From: Brevinematales bacterium
Lineage (GTDB): Bacteria; Spirochaetota; Brevinematia; Brevinematales; Thermospiraceae
Length of the DNA: 64,000 nucleotides
Direction of reading: 5' to 3'
Assembly (NCBI GenBank): GCA_013177995.1
Contig: JABLXN010000007.1
Coordinates: forward strand, 1 to 64,000
The notes under the pieces are model-generated. The model did not search any database. It was not told where the DNA came from and saw only the letters and a list, made by a program, of their open reading frames with translations. A program made the position numbers and the translations under genes. How positions within the stretch are numbered: position 1 is the first letter of the stretch; every line of letters begins with the position of its first letter. Shown here piece by piece: positions 43,581 to 52,162 of this stretch.

Positions 43581-44021
43581 ATGAATAAGTACCAATACGC
43601 TGAAGAAGCCAGAAGACTCTACGTTTTTGAGGACAAGACCCTCAAAGAAATTTCCACGCAGCTCGGTATAAGTCAAAATACCCTCTCCAGATGGAAGAAA
43701 GCAATGGACTGGGATACAGAAAAACAAAAATACAGGAAAAAAACCAAAAACGTTCTTGAGATCTTGGAGAGAAAAATCGAGGAACTCATTGAAGAAATTG
43801 AAAAAGTAAGTGTCTTTGACCTGAGTGAGGAAAACCTCAAAAAACTCAAAATCCTCAAAGAAACACTTGCCGCAATCAAAAAAACAGAGACCACATTTCA
43901 AACCTATCTGCGAGTCATGGACAAGTTTGCTGACTTCATCAGAGAAAAATACCCCGAAAAGAAAGAAGAGTTTGCAAGAATCATCCAGGAATTCTTTGAT
44001 AGCATAACGGAGAACTCATGA
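43581..44021 (+). CDS. Small terminase-like HTH protein (Mu gp27 position)
   Basis: This 146-residue protein has an N-terminal helix-turn-helix (RLYVFEDKTLKEISTQLGISQNTLSRWKKAMDW) and a helical rest, as in DUF1804/terminase small subunits. It overlaps the large terminase by 4 nt. It would recognise phage DNA for packaging. Confidence 0.75.
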   Translation: MNKYQYAEEARRLYVFEDKTLKEISTQLGISQNTLSRWKKAMDWDTEKQKYRKKTKNVLEILERKIEELIEEIEKVSVFDLSEENLKKLKILKETLAAIKKTETTFQTYLRVMDKFADFIREKYPEKKEEFARIIQEFFDSITENS

Positions 44022-45523
44022 TATCCAGAAGAAAAGAAATAGAACGCATCCTGGTAAAACTTCAAACAGAAGTTTTGCCCTTTTCTTCCTCAGAAGAGGA
44101 GAAGAAAAACAGGAAAACACAGGCCTCGGAAGATTTTTTCTACTTCTTTGAAACTTATTTACCTCACTACAAAGAGGAAAATTTTGCACCATTTCACTAT
44201 GAACTTTTCAGCCTCATCAACCAACAAGAGAGTCCTCCCAAAGTAATTGCGATAGCCGCCCCACGAGGATTTGCCAAAAGTACTATAACCAGCTTTGCCT
44301 ACGTGATCTGGAGCATTCTCTTCAAGAAACGAAAGTTTATCATCATCTTTTCGGCTACAGATGATCTCGCAAGTGATATCGTGGACTTCATCAGACTTGA
44401 ACTTCTGTACAATAAAAGAATTGAGCAGGATTTTGGCAGACTTCTCTCAGGTCGACTCAGAGACAACGATTTCTTTGCCAATGGAGTGCGAGTCTTCTCA
44501 AGAAGTGCAAGACAGATGACACGAGGTTTCCGATTCAGACAATCCAGGCCGGATCTTATTATTCTCGATGACATTGAAACAGACGAATCAGCCAAAAACC
44601 CAAAAACCACCAAAGATCTTTTGGGAAAAATTTTGCGTGGCATATATCCGGCAATGGCCCCTCAGGGTACTCTCGTTATCATCGGGACTATCCTCAGACG
44701 CCGAAGTGTCCTTGGAGAAATCATCCTGAGTACAGACCCAGAAAAGCCCTACCACTCCTGGCAAAAGAAAAAGTATGAGGCCCTCTCTATAGACAAAAAA
44801 GGAAGACATGTTTCTCTCTGGCCGGAAAGGTTTCCCGTCGAAAGACTCTTGAAGATACGAGAAACCATCGGAAGCGTTGAATTCAATCGAGAGTACAACA
44901 ACATGCCAGATGATGAATCAAGCGTTTTCTCAGAGACATGGTTCAGATATTATACCTCATGTCCAAATAACCTCATTATCGCTACTTTTGTTGACCCGAG
45001 TGTGGATGCCACCGGAGACTACAAAGCGATCCTTACGGTCGGATTTGACAAAAACAGCACCACATACTATGTACTTGAGACATGGCTCAAGAAAACAAGC
45101 CTCACCGCTATGATGAGCAAAATTTTAGATACATATATCACCTATCATCCCTCTGTGATCGGATTTGAAGCAAACGGCTTTCAAAAAATTCTTGCTGCCG
45201 AGTTTGAGGCTATCTGTCAAAGCAAAGGTATTCGGCCCCCTGTGAAGCTTATTACCCACAACACATCAAAGAAAGAACGCATTATTCGTCTCTCTCCTCT
45301 TTTTGAGAGAGGGGCGATCGTTCTGAAACAACCCAAAGAAGCCACCGATGACACCTCTGTCCTCATTGAACAACTCATCTATTTCCCGGATAGCGATGTG
45401 AATGACGATGGACCGGATGCCCTTGAGGGAGCCATCTCTCTCATCGAACACTATACCGTCAATAGCACATTTACACCCATCAAAAGACGCCAGATTTTTG
45501 ATATTTTAAGGGGGTATAAATAA
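44018..45523 (+). CDS. Terminase large subunit (Mu gp28-like)
   Basis: This 501-residue packaging motor and nuclease has an ATPase part with IAIAAPRGFAKSTITSFAYVIW as Walker A-like motif and PDLIILDDIETDE as Walker B. The nuclease part has FVDPSVDATGDYKAI (catalytic Asp) and a late DDGPDALEGA motif typical of terminases. Length is normal. Confidence 0.93.
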   Translation: MISRRKEIERILVKLQTEVLPFSSSEEEKKNRKTQASEDFFYFFETYLPHYKEENFAPFHYELFSLINQQESPPKVIAIAAPRGFAKSTITSFAYVIWSILFKKRKFIIIFSATDDLASDIVDFIRLELLYNKRIEQDFGRLLSGRLRDNDFFANGVRVFSRSARQMTRGFRFRQSRPDLIILDDIETDESAKNPKTTKDLLGKILRGIYPAMAPQGTLVIIGTILRRRSVLGEIILSTDPEKPYHSWQKKKYEALSIDKKGRHVSLWPERFPVERLLKIRETIGSVEFNREYNNMPDDESSVFSETWFRYYTSCPNNLIIATFVDPSVDATGDYKAILTVGFDKNSTTYYVLETWLKKTSLTAMMSKILDTYITYHPSVIGFEANGFQKILAAEFEAICQSKGIRPPVKLITHNTSKKERIIRLSPLFERGAIVLKQPKEATDDTSVLIEQLIYFPDSDVNDDGPDALEGAISLIEHYTVNSTFTPIKRRQIFDILRGYK

Positions 45524-45847
45524 GATGGTGTCTATTTTTATGCAATACAATAAATTAAACATCAAAAACACAATAAAAGCACCCCTGCAATTACCCCATT
45601 CAAATAAAAAATACACGGAACTTTTTCTTAAACGGTCTATAAACGCCATTAAACGCTTATTTTTCTATTTTATTGCCACATATATAAATAGATTAAATAA
45701 ATGTAAATATATACAATATAATGAGTTAAACGCTAAAAATGGCTATTTTTTACAAGAATTTCAAAAGCGTTTAATAATCGTTCAAACCATTGAAATATAT
45801 AGACTTATATAAATTTTTTCCAAAAAACGCCAAAAACGGAGGCAAAA
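45524..45847. other. AT-rich intermodule region near the middle of the prophage
   Basis: This 324-bp, very AT-rich stretch lies between terminase and portal genes. A 95-codon frame (45525-45812) is open but has no ribosome binding site and an unusual Asn/Ile/Lys composition, so I do not call a gene. It contains repeated TTAAACGC/GCGTTTAA motifs (45640-45655, for instance) that also occur at 57073-57086, and a repeated CAATA(C/T)AAT(A/G)A(A/G)TTAAAC unit. Confidence 0.5.
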
Positions 45848-48400
45848 ATGCGTAAAATAGAAAACGAAACCTACACAAGACAGGCTCAATACCTCGAAAT
45901 GCGATATCTCATGGGGCTCATTCCTGACCCGGATCCCATACTTCGTAGCAAAGGAAAAGATATCTCTCTCTATAGAGAACTCCTGTACGATAGTCATGTT
46001 GATTCATGTATCACGAGTCGTGAGTCTGGGTTTCTCTCAAGAGAGTTTCTCATTACAAGTCCCTCTACCAGGAGAATAGACAGAAAAGCCCTCGACTTCG
46101 TCCGTGAGAACTTTTCCAACATAGACATAGAAAATCTCATGATAGCCATCCACAATGCGATTTACTTTGGCTTCTCGGTTATTGAAAAAATATATTCCAC
46201 TGATGGAAGTTATATCTACCTCGAAAAAGCCATTGAAAGGCCTCAGGAATGGTTTGCCTTTGACGAAAATAATGAACTCGTTTTTCGAGCAAAATACAAC
46301 AAAACCGAAAAAGTCGACTATTCAAAAATTGAACTTGTCACGCACAAAGCCTCATATCTCAACCCGTACGGAGAGAGAAAACTCGCCAAGGTCTTCTGGC
46401 CTGTCTCTTTCAAAAAAGGTGGAATCACCTTCTGGATGAATTTTGCTGAAAAGTTTGGCAGTGTCTTTCTCTATGCTACCGTCAATCACGAAAGCAAACG
46501 AGACAAAATGCTCCAGGCTCTTTCTGAAATGGTACAGAATGCCGTCGGTGTTATTGAGACAGGAGACGAGATTCACACACTCAACGTCGAAAAATCAGGC
46601 TCAAGCAATCTTTATTCTGATCTCATCGAATTCTGCAATGCTGAGATATCCAAAAGCATTCTCGGCCAGACCCTCACCACTCAAGAGGGGAGATCGGGCT
46701 CATATGCTCAGGCAAAAGTACACTTTGAAGTGCGAAAAGATATCATCGAGTATGATATCAAGTTTATTCAAAGGGTCATGAATAGAATAATCCAGAAGCT
46801 CGTTGATCTCAACTTTTCCGATATAGAAACCTATCCTCAGTTTATTCTGTACGAAGAGGATGTCATTGATATCGATACCGTCCTCAAACTCCAGAATTGT
46901 GGTGTCCGATTCAACAAAGAGTTTTTCATCAAAAAATTTCACCTTCTTCCCGAGCATTTTGAATTAGCCTCTGTACAACCTGAAACATCCTATAGCGAAT
47001 ACAAAGACAACTCCAAAGAAACAGACAACTATAACGATATCATCGAAGAAGATCATAAAATTCAGAATTTCATAGAAAAAACCCTACCAGACTTTCAAAA
47101 AGCCTTTGAACCGTTTCTAAAAGAGGCTCAACAAGTCATAGACAACAGTGAAAACTACGATGAAGCTGTGCAAAAACTCCTTGCCCTCACAGGAAAAGAA
47201 AGAGATTATTCAGAACTTCAGGAACTCTTTCTTGCTGTAGATCTCATTGTTCGTGAAGGCATAGAAAAATCTCTATCCTACTCTGAACTTGCCAGGGATG
47301 TCATTGACAGTCTTCAAAACAAGGTTCCACTCACTCCAGATGACTACAAAAATCTTCAAGATAGATATAAGAATCTCGCCTTTACCGTCGCCTCCTATCA
47401 GGAAGAAGACAAAATAGCCGAGATTTTAGATGAACTCATCCAGGCAAAAAAAGAAAAACTCACCTATTCAGAATTCAGAAAACGAATGAAAGAAAAGGGA
47501 CTTTCTGTCAGCCCCATTGTATACTACCAGAACGTAAGAAACGCTCAAATGGCCGCCAGATACAATATGCTCAAAGATATGACAGATGACTATCCCTACT
47601 GGCAATACGTCGCCATACTCGATTCACATACAAGACCATCTCATGCTGCCCTTCACGGAAAAGTCTGGAGAGCAGACGATCCCTTTTGGGACACCTATTA
47701 TCCACCGAATGGATTTAACTGTCGTTGCAATGTGAGGCCTGTTTCTGCCGCCTATGTGAATAGCAAAAATATCCCCATCCAGAAGGGAAGTACTGATGTC
47801 CCCTTTGTCCCCCAGGACGGTTTTCAAAACAATGTCGGCAAAGACCTCAACTGGATCCGAGAAAAGCAACACGAGGCTATCTCGGAAAATAGAGATATTC
47901 CGCTTGTTAGTGAAAAAATAGATTTCAAAAAAATCATTACAAAAGATCCTCATATCGATTCCTCTCTGCTTTGCGAAGTACCCTCTATCGATGAACACAC
48001 TGACCTGAAAAAACTTATACAGGATTTCTGTCAGAAGTATAACCTGCCTGAGAAAGAAATTGAAATTACAGACTACAAGGGAAAAGTAATTAAGATAAAT
48101 TATCGTGAAGCGGTTCGGCATATTGTCGAAGATAGAAAAAATCTGACAGAAAGAAAAAAAAGAATGCAATCCCTTGCTTATATAAGGCTTATTCCCATGA
48201 TTGCGAAAGATCCTGATATGGTGGTAGCAAATATATATGTGCGAAAAAACAGCAAACTTAAAATAAGCAAAATGTACATCAAAAAGATAAATTCTCATGA
48301 ATTTGCGATTTTTGTGGCAAACTACGATAGAGACAATCCAGAATACCGGATGGCAACGATTTTTTTAACAGACAAACAAAGAGGATGGATTATAAAATGA
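45848..48400 (+). CDS. Portal-MuF fusion with C-terminal nuclease-like toxin domain
   Basis: This 850-residue protein combines three parts. Residues ~1-400 are a Mu gp29-like portal (DUF935; LEKAIERPQEWFAFDEN, then ISKSILGQTLTTQEGRSGSYAQAKVH). Residues ~530-650 are the MuF head protein domain (ILDSHTRPSHAALHGKVWRADDPFW, PPNGFNCRCNVRPVS). Residues ~690-850 resemble the phage Barnase-EndoU-ColicinE5/D-RelE-like (PBECR) nuclease domains found at MuF C-termini: REAVRHIVEDR (H758) and an MIAKDPDMVVA segment, then beta strands. In Mu, gp29 and gp30 are separate genes. The toxin assignment is by pattern only. Confidence 0.88.
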   Translation: MRKIENETYTRQAQYLEMRYLMGLIPDPDPILRSKGKDISLYRELLYDSHVDSCITSRESGFLSREFLITSPSTRRIDRKALDFVRENFSNIDIENLMIAIHNAIYFGFSVIEKIYSTDGSYIYLEKAIERPQEWFAFDENNELVFRAKYNKTEKVDYSKIELVTHKASYLNPYGERKLAKVFWPVSFKKGGITFWMNFAEKFGSVFLYATVNHESKRDKMLQALSEMVQNAVGVIETGDEIHTLNVEKSGSSNLYSDLIEFCNAEISKSILGQTLTTQEGRSGSYAQAKVHFEVRKDIIEYDIKFIQRVMNRIIQKLVDLNFSDIETYPQFILYEEDVIDIDTVLKLQNCGVRFNKEFFIKKFHLLPEHFELASVQPETSYSEYKDNSKETDNYNDIIEEDHKIQNFIEKTLPDFQKAFEPFLKEAQQVIDNSENYDEAVQKLLALTGKERDYSELQELFLAVDLIVREGIEKSLSYSELARDVIDSLQNKVPLTPDDYKNLQDRYKNLAFTVASYQEEDKIAEILDELIQAKKEKLTYSEFRKRMKEKGLSVSPIVYYQNVRNAQMAARYNMLKDMTDDYPYWQYVAILDSHTRPSHAALHGKVWRADDPFWDTYYPPNGFNCRCNVRPVSAAYVNSKNIPIQKGSTDVPFVPQDGFQNNVGKDLNWIREKQHEAISENRDIPLVSEKIDFKKIITKDPHIDSSLLCEVPSIDEHTDLKKLIQDFCQKYNLPEKEIEITDYKGKVIKINYREAVRHIVEDRKNLTERKKRMQSLAYIRLIPMIAKDPDMVVANIYVRKNSKLKISKMYIKKINSHEFAIFVANYDRDNPEYRMATIFLTDKQRGWIIK

Positions 48401-48401
48401 T

Positions 48402-48475
48402 AGCCTGCACGACAGGAGGCCTGGTCTGCCGCCGCTCGACAGCGAGGTTAATTCCCCAGGCGGAGCCCTCACTGC
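48402..48475 (+). ncRNA. GC-rich island, candidate structured RNA
   Basis: A ~74-nt GC-rich block in otherwise AT-rich DNA directly after the portal-MuF stop. GCCTGG (48419-48424) can pair with CCAGGC (48456-48461), enclosing a small hairpin CTCG-ACAG-CGAG (48435-48446). Short frames cross it on both strands, none with good starts. Candidate cis-acting phage RNA. Confidence 0.45.
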
Positions 48476-48621
48476 TTCATATATATTATCGCACAAAAGA
48501 AGAAAAAAGTCAAGCGAAAAAGAAAAAAATTCAAAAAATTTTTTTACAGGAGGTTTATTATGACGTAGAAACACCTTTTTTCTGACAAAAAAACACGATA
48601 AAAAGAGGAGGTAAAAGACAG

Positions 48622-49635
48622 ATGAAGATTCAAAATGGAAGCTGGATACCGGTTTTCAAGGCCGGAACACATATCGACAGCTCAGGTGTGGAAAGAACCT
48701 TTTCCGAAAAAGACCTTGATACCATCATTGAGCGCTACAAGTCCAACGCTCACGAAGCACCGATTTGCATTGGTCATCCAAAGACAAACGCCCCTGCTTT
48801 CGGCTGGGTGGCAGATCTCAAACGTATCGGCTCTACACTCTTTGCCCAGGTGAGAGACATTTCTCCCGAATTTGCCGAATGGGTTGAGAAAGGGCTCTAC
48901 AAAAAGCGATCTATCAGTCTCTATCCTGATATGACGCTTCGCCACGTTGGCTTCTTGGGAGCTATGCCACCAGCCATCAAAGGACTGCCTGATGTTTCTT
49001 TTGCAGAAACCGAGGTGACAACCATTGAGTTTCAGGATATTGATACCAAATTTGAAATCCTCGCTGATATCCTGAGAAATCTGAGAGAGTGGTTTATTGA
49101 ACAATTCGGAACAGAGGTAGCAGATAGTCTCATCAATAACTATGACATCAGCACCATCGAATCAGAGACATCTCTGCCTGAGAACGAGTTTTCCGAAGGT
49201 TCTCACACAAAAGAGATTGTGAATAACCTGCTGAAAGAACTCGACGAACAGAAAAAGCGGCTAAAAGAGTACGAGGCGGAAAAGGAAGCCCAGAAGCAGA
49301 AGGAGAAACTGCTTCGCATTCAGCACTACGCTGAAACTCTCGTCTCTGAAGGAAAACTTCTCCCAAAAGACAAAGAAGATTTCGTGCGTTTTGCAACCAC
49401 CCTCGATGATACTACTCCTCTGGAGTTTGCAGAGGGGCAGAAAACAACCGCTCTCGAAAGATTTGTCCAGTTTTTCTCTACCAGGCATGTGGATTTTGAA
49501 GAAAAATACAACAAAAAACCAAAGAAGACTCTCCTGGTAGAGGACAGAGACGACCTCGCCTCTCAGGTCAAAGAGTATGCTAAAGAGCACAATATGAGTT
49601 TTCACGAAGCTCTCAAGGTGTTTTTACAGAAATAA
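48622..49635 (+). CDS. Prohead protease/scaffold (Mu gpI-like)
   Basis: This 337-residue protein's N-terminal ~135 residues match Mu I: AGTHIDSSGVERTFSEKDLDTIIERY, then APICIGHPKTNAPAFGWVADLK and LYKKRSISLYPD (with the catalytic-type His and Ser). The C-terminal half is a long coiled coil (about 195-240) typical of scaffolds. AGGAGGTAAA precedes the start. It would shape and mature the capsid. Confidence 0.88.
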   Translation: MKIQNGSWIPVFKAGTHIDSSGVERTFSEKDLDTIIERYKSNAHEAPICIGHPKTNAPAFGWVADLKRIGSTLFAQVRDISPEFAEWVEKGLYKKRSISLYPDMTLRHVGFLGAMPPAIKGLPDVSFAETEVTTIEFQDIDTKFEILADILRNLREWFIEQFGTEVADSLINNYDISTIESETSLPENEFSEGSHTKEIVNNLLKELDEQKKRLKEYEAEKEAQKQKEKLLRIQHYAETLVSEGKLLPKDKEDFVRFATTLDDTTPLEFAEGQKTTALERFVQFFSTRHVDFEEKYNKKPKKTLLVEDRDDLASQVKEYAKEHNMSFHEALKVFLQK

Positions 49636-49656
49636 AACCAAAAAGGAGGTATCACT

Positions 49657-49998
49657 ATGGCCTATCAAGGCGCATCCTATCTCTCTTTTCTTGCCAAAAG
49701 AGAACTGGCTCCACGACGAGCCGTCATTTTGACGCCAGAAGGTGTTGATTATCCAAATGCCTCGGCAACCAATTTCATTGGGGTGTTGTCCTCAAGTGGA
49801 GCAAAAGAAAAATTCATCGCCAGTGTAATCACAAGCGGAGTAGCAGAACTGGAAACAGTGGGTATTCCAAACATTGGCGACAGAGTTGTTGTCGACAATG
49901 AAGGAAGAGCAACCACAGTGCCAGACAGTGGTATCCAAACCCCTTTTATATGCGTCGGTATCGTCTCTTCAAATATCATTGAAGTTCTTGTAAAATAG
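49657..49998 (+). CDS. Head decoration-like protein
   Basis: This 113-residue protein is beta-rich with Gly/Val-containing strands (VITSGVAELETVGIPNIGDRVVVDNEGRA). Position between protease/scaffold and major capsid genes, and the DUF2190-like pattern, suggest a decoration or stabilising protein. AAGGAGGT precedes its start. Confidence 0.65.
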   Translation: MAYQGASYLSFLAKRELAPRRAVILTPEGVDYPNASATNFIGVLSSSGAKEKFIASVITSGVAELETVGIPNIGDRVVVDNEGRATTVPDSGIQTPFICVGIVSSNIIEVLVK

Positions 49999-50008
49999 GA
50001 GGACCAAA

Positions 50009-50935
50009 ATGACAAGACTCGAATCTCTCAGAATGACAGATCCTGTTCTGACCAATGTCGCTTTTGACTACAAGTTTCCAGAAAACGCAGGATTTTCTCT
50101 CTTCCCATTAGTTTCCCACTCGTTTACCGGCGGGAAAATCCCCAAGTTCTCCAAAGACGCTTTCCTCCTTGTTGATTCTCGAAGAGGACTTGGTGCACAG
50201 GTCAAGCGAGTCAGCCGGGATGTGGATAGTGTCCCGGTAACCCTTGAAGAATTTTCTCTCAGTATAGCTGTGGATGATCGAGAGTTTATCGATGCCGCAG
50301 ACCCAGTGAAGAAAAAGCTCCTCATCGAAACATCCAAAACCAATACGCTTCTCAAACAGATTGGACTCATGGTAGAAAAGCTTCAGGCCGACCTGGCAAC
50401 CAATCCAGACAATTACGCTTCGACAAATAAAATCGCTCTCTCCGGAAACTCAGTGTGGAGTAATCCTGCATCCAATCCCATCGCAAACATCGAAACCGCT
50501 AAAGAAGCGATCAGAAAACAGATTGGTATCAGACCAAACACCCTCCTCCTTTCTGGAAAAGCATATAATGCTCTCAAGACTCACTCCGCTTTGCTTGAAC
50601 GTATCAAGTATAGCATGAAAGGTGTGGTAACAGCTGATCTCATCGGTGAGATCTTTGACATTCCAAAGGTGATCATCGGGGAAAGTGTCTACTACGATGG
50701 CAATACCATGAACGATATCTGGGGCAATCACGCTATCCTTGCCTACGTTCCTGACAATCCCCAGACCATCGACGAGCCATCTTTTGGCTATACGATCAGA
50801 AATGATAGATATCCCATCGTGGACAAAGTTCGGGATGAGTTTGCCACAAGTGATGTGATTATCGTTCGGGATATGCTTGGTACCGCACAGCTCTCTGATG
50901 TGGCTGGCTATCTCATTCTGAATGCCGGAGGATAA
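50009..50935 (+). CDS. Major capsid protein (Mu gpT position)
   Basis: This 308-residue protein has an HK97-type plan: N-terminal arm (DPVLTNVAFDYKFPENAGFSLFPLV), a spine helix (KKLLIETSKTNTLLKQIGLMVEKLQADLA), and C-terminal strands (VIIVRDMLGTAQLSDVAGYLI). RPNTLLLSGKAYNALKTHSALLERIKYS is typical of phage major capsid proteins. Size matches Mu gpT, ten bases after the decoration-like gene. Confidence 0.88.
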   Translation: MTRLESLRMTDPVLTNVAFDYKFPENAGFSLFPLVSHSFTGGKIPKFSKDAFLLVDSRRGLGAQVKRVSRDVDSVPVTLEEFSLSIAVDDREFIDAADPVKKKLLIETSKTNTLLKQIGLMVEKLQADLATNPDNYASTNKIALSGNSVWSNPASNPIANIETAKEAIRKQIGIRPNTLLLSGKAYNALKTHSALLERIKYSMKGVVTADLIGEIFDIPKVIIGESVYYDGNTMNDIWGNHAILAYVPDNPQTIDEPSFGYTIRNDRYPIVDKVRDEFATSDVIIVRDMLGTAQLSDVAGYLILNAGG

Positions 50936-50937
50936 TC

Positions 50938-51102
50938 ATGCTCTACAAGGTTATCGTCCCTCTCTATCATAACGGCAAACTGTACAATGCCGGGGAAAAT
51001 ATAGAGCTTCAATCTTCCGATGATCCAGAAACCCTTTTGAGCCACCGGGTCATTGAAAAAGCGCAGGAAAGAAAAAAAACATCGGAAAAAAATGAGAACT
51101 AA
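50938..51102 (+). CDS. Small head-module protein
   Basis: A 54-residue protein starting at ATG 50938, 2 bp after the capsid stop. It begins MLYKVIVPLYHNGKLYNAGE and ends in a Lys/Glu-rich helix. Small genes of this look follow capsid genes in many phages; no function known. It is the last gene of the plus-strand module, just before the terminator. Confidence 0.7.
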   Translation: MLYKVIVPLYHNGKLYNAGENIELQSSDDPETLLSHRVIEKAQERKKTSEKNEN

Positions 51103-51106
51103 AAAA

Positions 51107-51134
51107 GCGGGGCCTACAAAAGCCCCGCTTTTTT
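51107..51134. terminator. Bidirectional rho-independent terminator
   Basis: Stem GCGGGGC / GCCCCGC (51107-51113, 51122-51128) with A-run before and T-run after. It separates the convergent head module (plus) and early module (minus). Confidence 0.9.
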
Positions 51135-51419
51135 GTATTCATAACGCCTTGAAAGTATGCGGTAAAGCCTTTTTCTTGAAAGGCCTTTATTCAAAAGACA
51201 TCTCAGAGCATAATAATGCCCTGCCACTTCGCATTCTCGCTCATATTCACGAAGAATAGCAATATCCTTTTTGATAGTAACAAGACTTGGAACATACACA
51301 GCCCCACCACCAAGTCTCCATGTAAGTTCAAAAATCTGATCCCATGTTAACCCACATTCAAGACAGATCCGAATAAACTCACTTTCCATCTTGCCCCACT
51401 TTATAATATCTTCTCTCAC
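51114..51419 (-). CDS. Mor/C-family late transcription activator-like protein
   Basis: This is a ~101-residue protein. I chose GTG at 51419 (AGGAG 4 nt upstream); the frame is open to 51494, and ATG 51389 is another possible start. ECGLTWDQIFELTWRLGGGAVYVPSLVTIKKD, then LNKGLSRKRLYRILSRR, follow the Mor plan: a dimerisation helix, GG-x-x-x-Y-(I/V)-P strand and C-terminal helix-turn-helix. Mor activates middle/late transcription in Mu. The only such gene here, it is a good candidate for acting at 42.2 kb. Confidence 0.75.
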   Translation of the reverse strand: MREDIIKWGKMESEFIRICLECGLTWDQIFELTWRLGGGAVYVPSLVTIKKDIAILREYERECEVAGHYYALRCLLNKGLSRKRLYRILSRRYEYKKAGLL

Positions 51420-51552
51420 GAAACTCCTGTTTTTTGCCCTTGTTCCAGTTATTGATGGGGCTGTAATACCCCACAACCCTCGAATACACCTCACAGAAAA
51501 TCACCTTTTCTCCAGGAGCTTTTTCGATGGACAAACTGTCTTTTTTCTCCAT
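51379..51552 (-). CDS. NrdD C-terminal-like mini-protein
   Basis: This 57-residue protein starts at ATG 51552 (overlaps the previous stop as TGATG, GGAGAG upstream). EVYSRVVGYYSPINNWNKGKKQEFRERR resembles the very C-terminal end of anaerobic ribonucleotide reductase NrdD, which carries the glycyl-radical-adjacent tail. Only one cysteine precedes it. No other Nrd part is near. Either an acquired fragment with a new role or a lookalike. Confidence 0.65.
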   Translation of the reverse strand: MEKKDSLSIEKAPGEKVIFCEVYSRVVGYYSPINNWNKGKKQEFRERRYYKVGQDGK

Positions 51553-51746
51553 CACACTCTCCACAAGGCTGATTTTGCCTGATCAAGAATCACAATCAAC
51601 GCACTTCCCTCTTTTATGGAAAGCTCTTCATATCTTTTTCCAAAGAATAACTGGCACAAGGAATCCAGGCCTTCATCAGTGTTTTTCACAGACAGACACA
51701 TGTCGGCTAAAGCCCGGATATATTTGTCCTGCTTTTCAGAAACCAT
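51552..51746 (-). CDS. Small early phage protein
   Basis: A 64-residue mostly helical protein (KQDKYIRALADMCLSVKNTDEGLDSLCQLFFG). It starts directly after the gp16-like stop and is coupled to the NrdD-like gene. Function unknown. Confidence 0.65.
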   Translation of the reverse strand: MVSEKQDKYIRALADMCLSVKNTDEGLDSLCQLFFGKRYEELSIKEGSALIVILDQAKSALWRV

Positions 51747-52133
51747 TTACAACCCCTTATTTCGCTTTTCTTTCATACGTTTCAGAGCATGAATGGCCGT
51801 TGCAGCCTCTTTTTTTGTGAGTTCTCCAAGACTTGATATGTTTCTTCTGATGATTTTTGAAACATACCCACAGGAATTGAAAATACCCACATCAGTAATT
51901 AGCTCCATCAAAAGATCATGCTGATCAAGAGAAATGCGATCTTCTTCCGTTTGATAAGAAGCCGATCCATATTCACGAAGCTTTCGCATGAGAACAGGAA
52001 ACTGCGGCCACGCTAAATCTTTGGAGCTTTTTACCCCAAAATTTTCATGAAGAATCTTGCGATATTCTATGTCTGTGATTCCACGTTTTTTGAGGAGCTT
52101 GTGAATCCTTGCATACGCTCTTCTATTCAGCAT
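51747..52133 (-). CDS. Mu gp16-like protein (DUF1018/GemA)
   Basis: This 128-residue early protein starts NRRAYARIHKLLKKRGITDIEYRKILHENFGVKSSKDL, the gp16/GemA family pattern. It contains a later NISSLGELTKKEAATAIHALKRM helical part. In Mu, GemA influences host gene expression and DNA topology. AGGAGGAGAGAT precedes the start. Confidence 0.85.
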   Translation of the reverse strand: MLNRRAYARIHKLLKKRGITDIEYRKILHENFGVKSSKDLAWPQFPVLMRKLREYGSASYQTEEDRISLDQHDLLMELITDVGIFNSCGYVSKIIRRNISSLGELTKKEAATAIHALKRMKEKRNKGL

Positions 52134-52162
52134 ATCTCTCCTCCTGGACCTGCCTCATCAGT

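Noticed and set aside
45525-45812. 95-codon ORF between terminase and portal
   Set aside because: No ribosome binding site, strongly AT-driven composition, repeats at DNA level. Kept as a non-coding region with the ORF noted.
47624-48298. 224-codon minus ORF inside the portal-MuF gene
   Set aside because: Phe/Ile-rich shadow of the plus-strand coding sequence.
48385-48585. 66-codon ORF after the portal-MuF gene (and a 69-codon one opposite)
   Set aside because: Both cross the GC-rich island and then low-complexity Lys-rich or Phe-rich DNA; no ribosome binding site. A structured RNA explains the island better.
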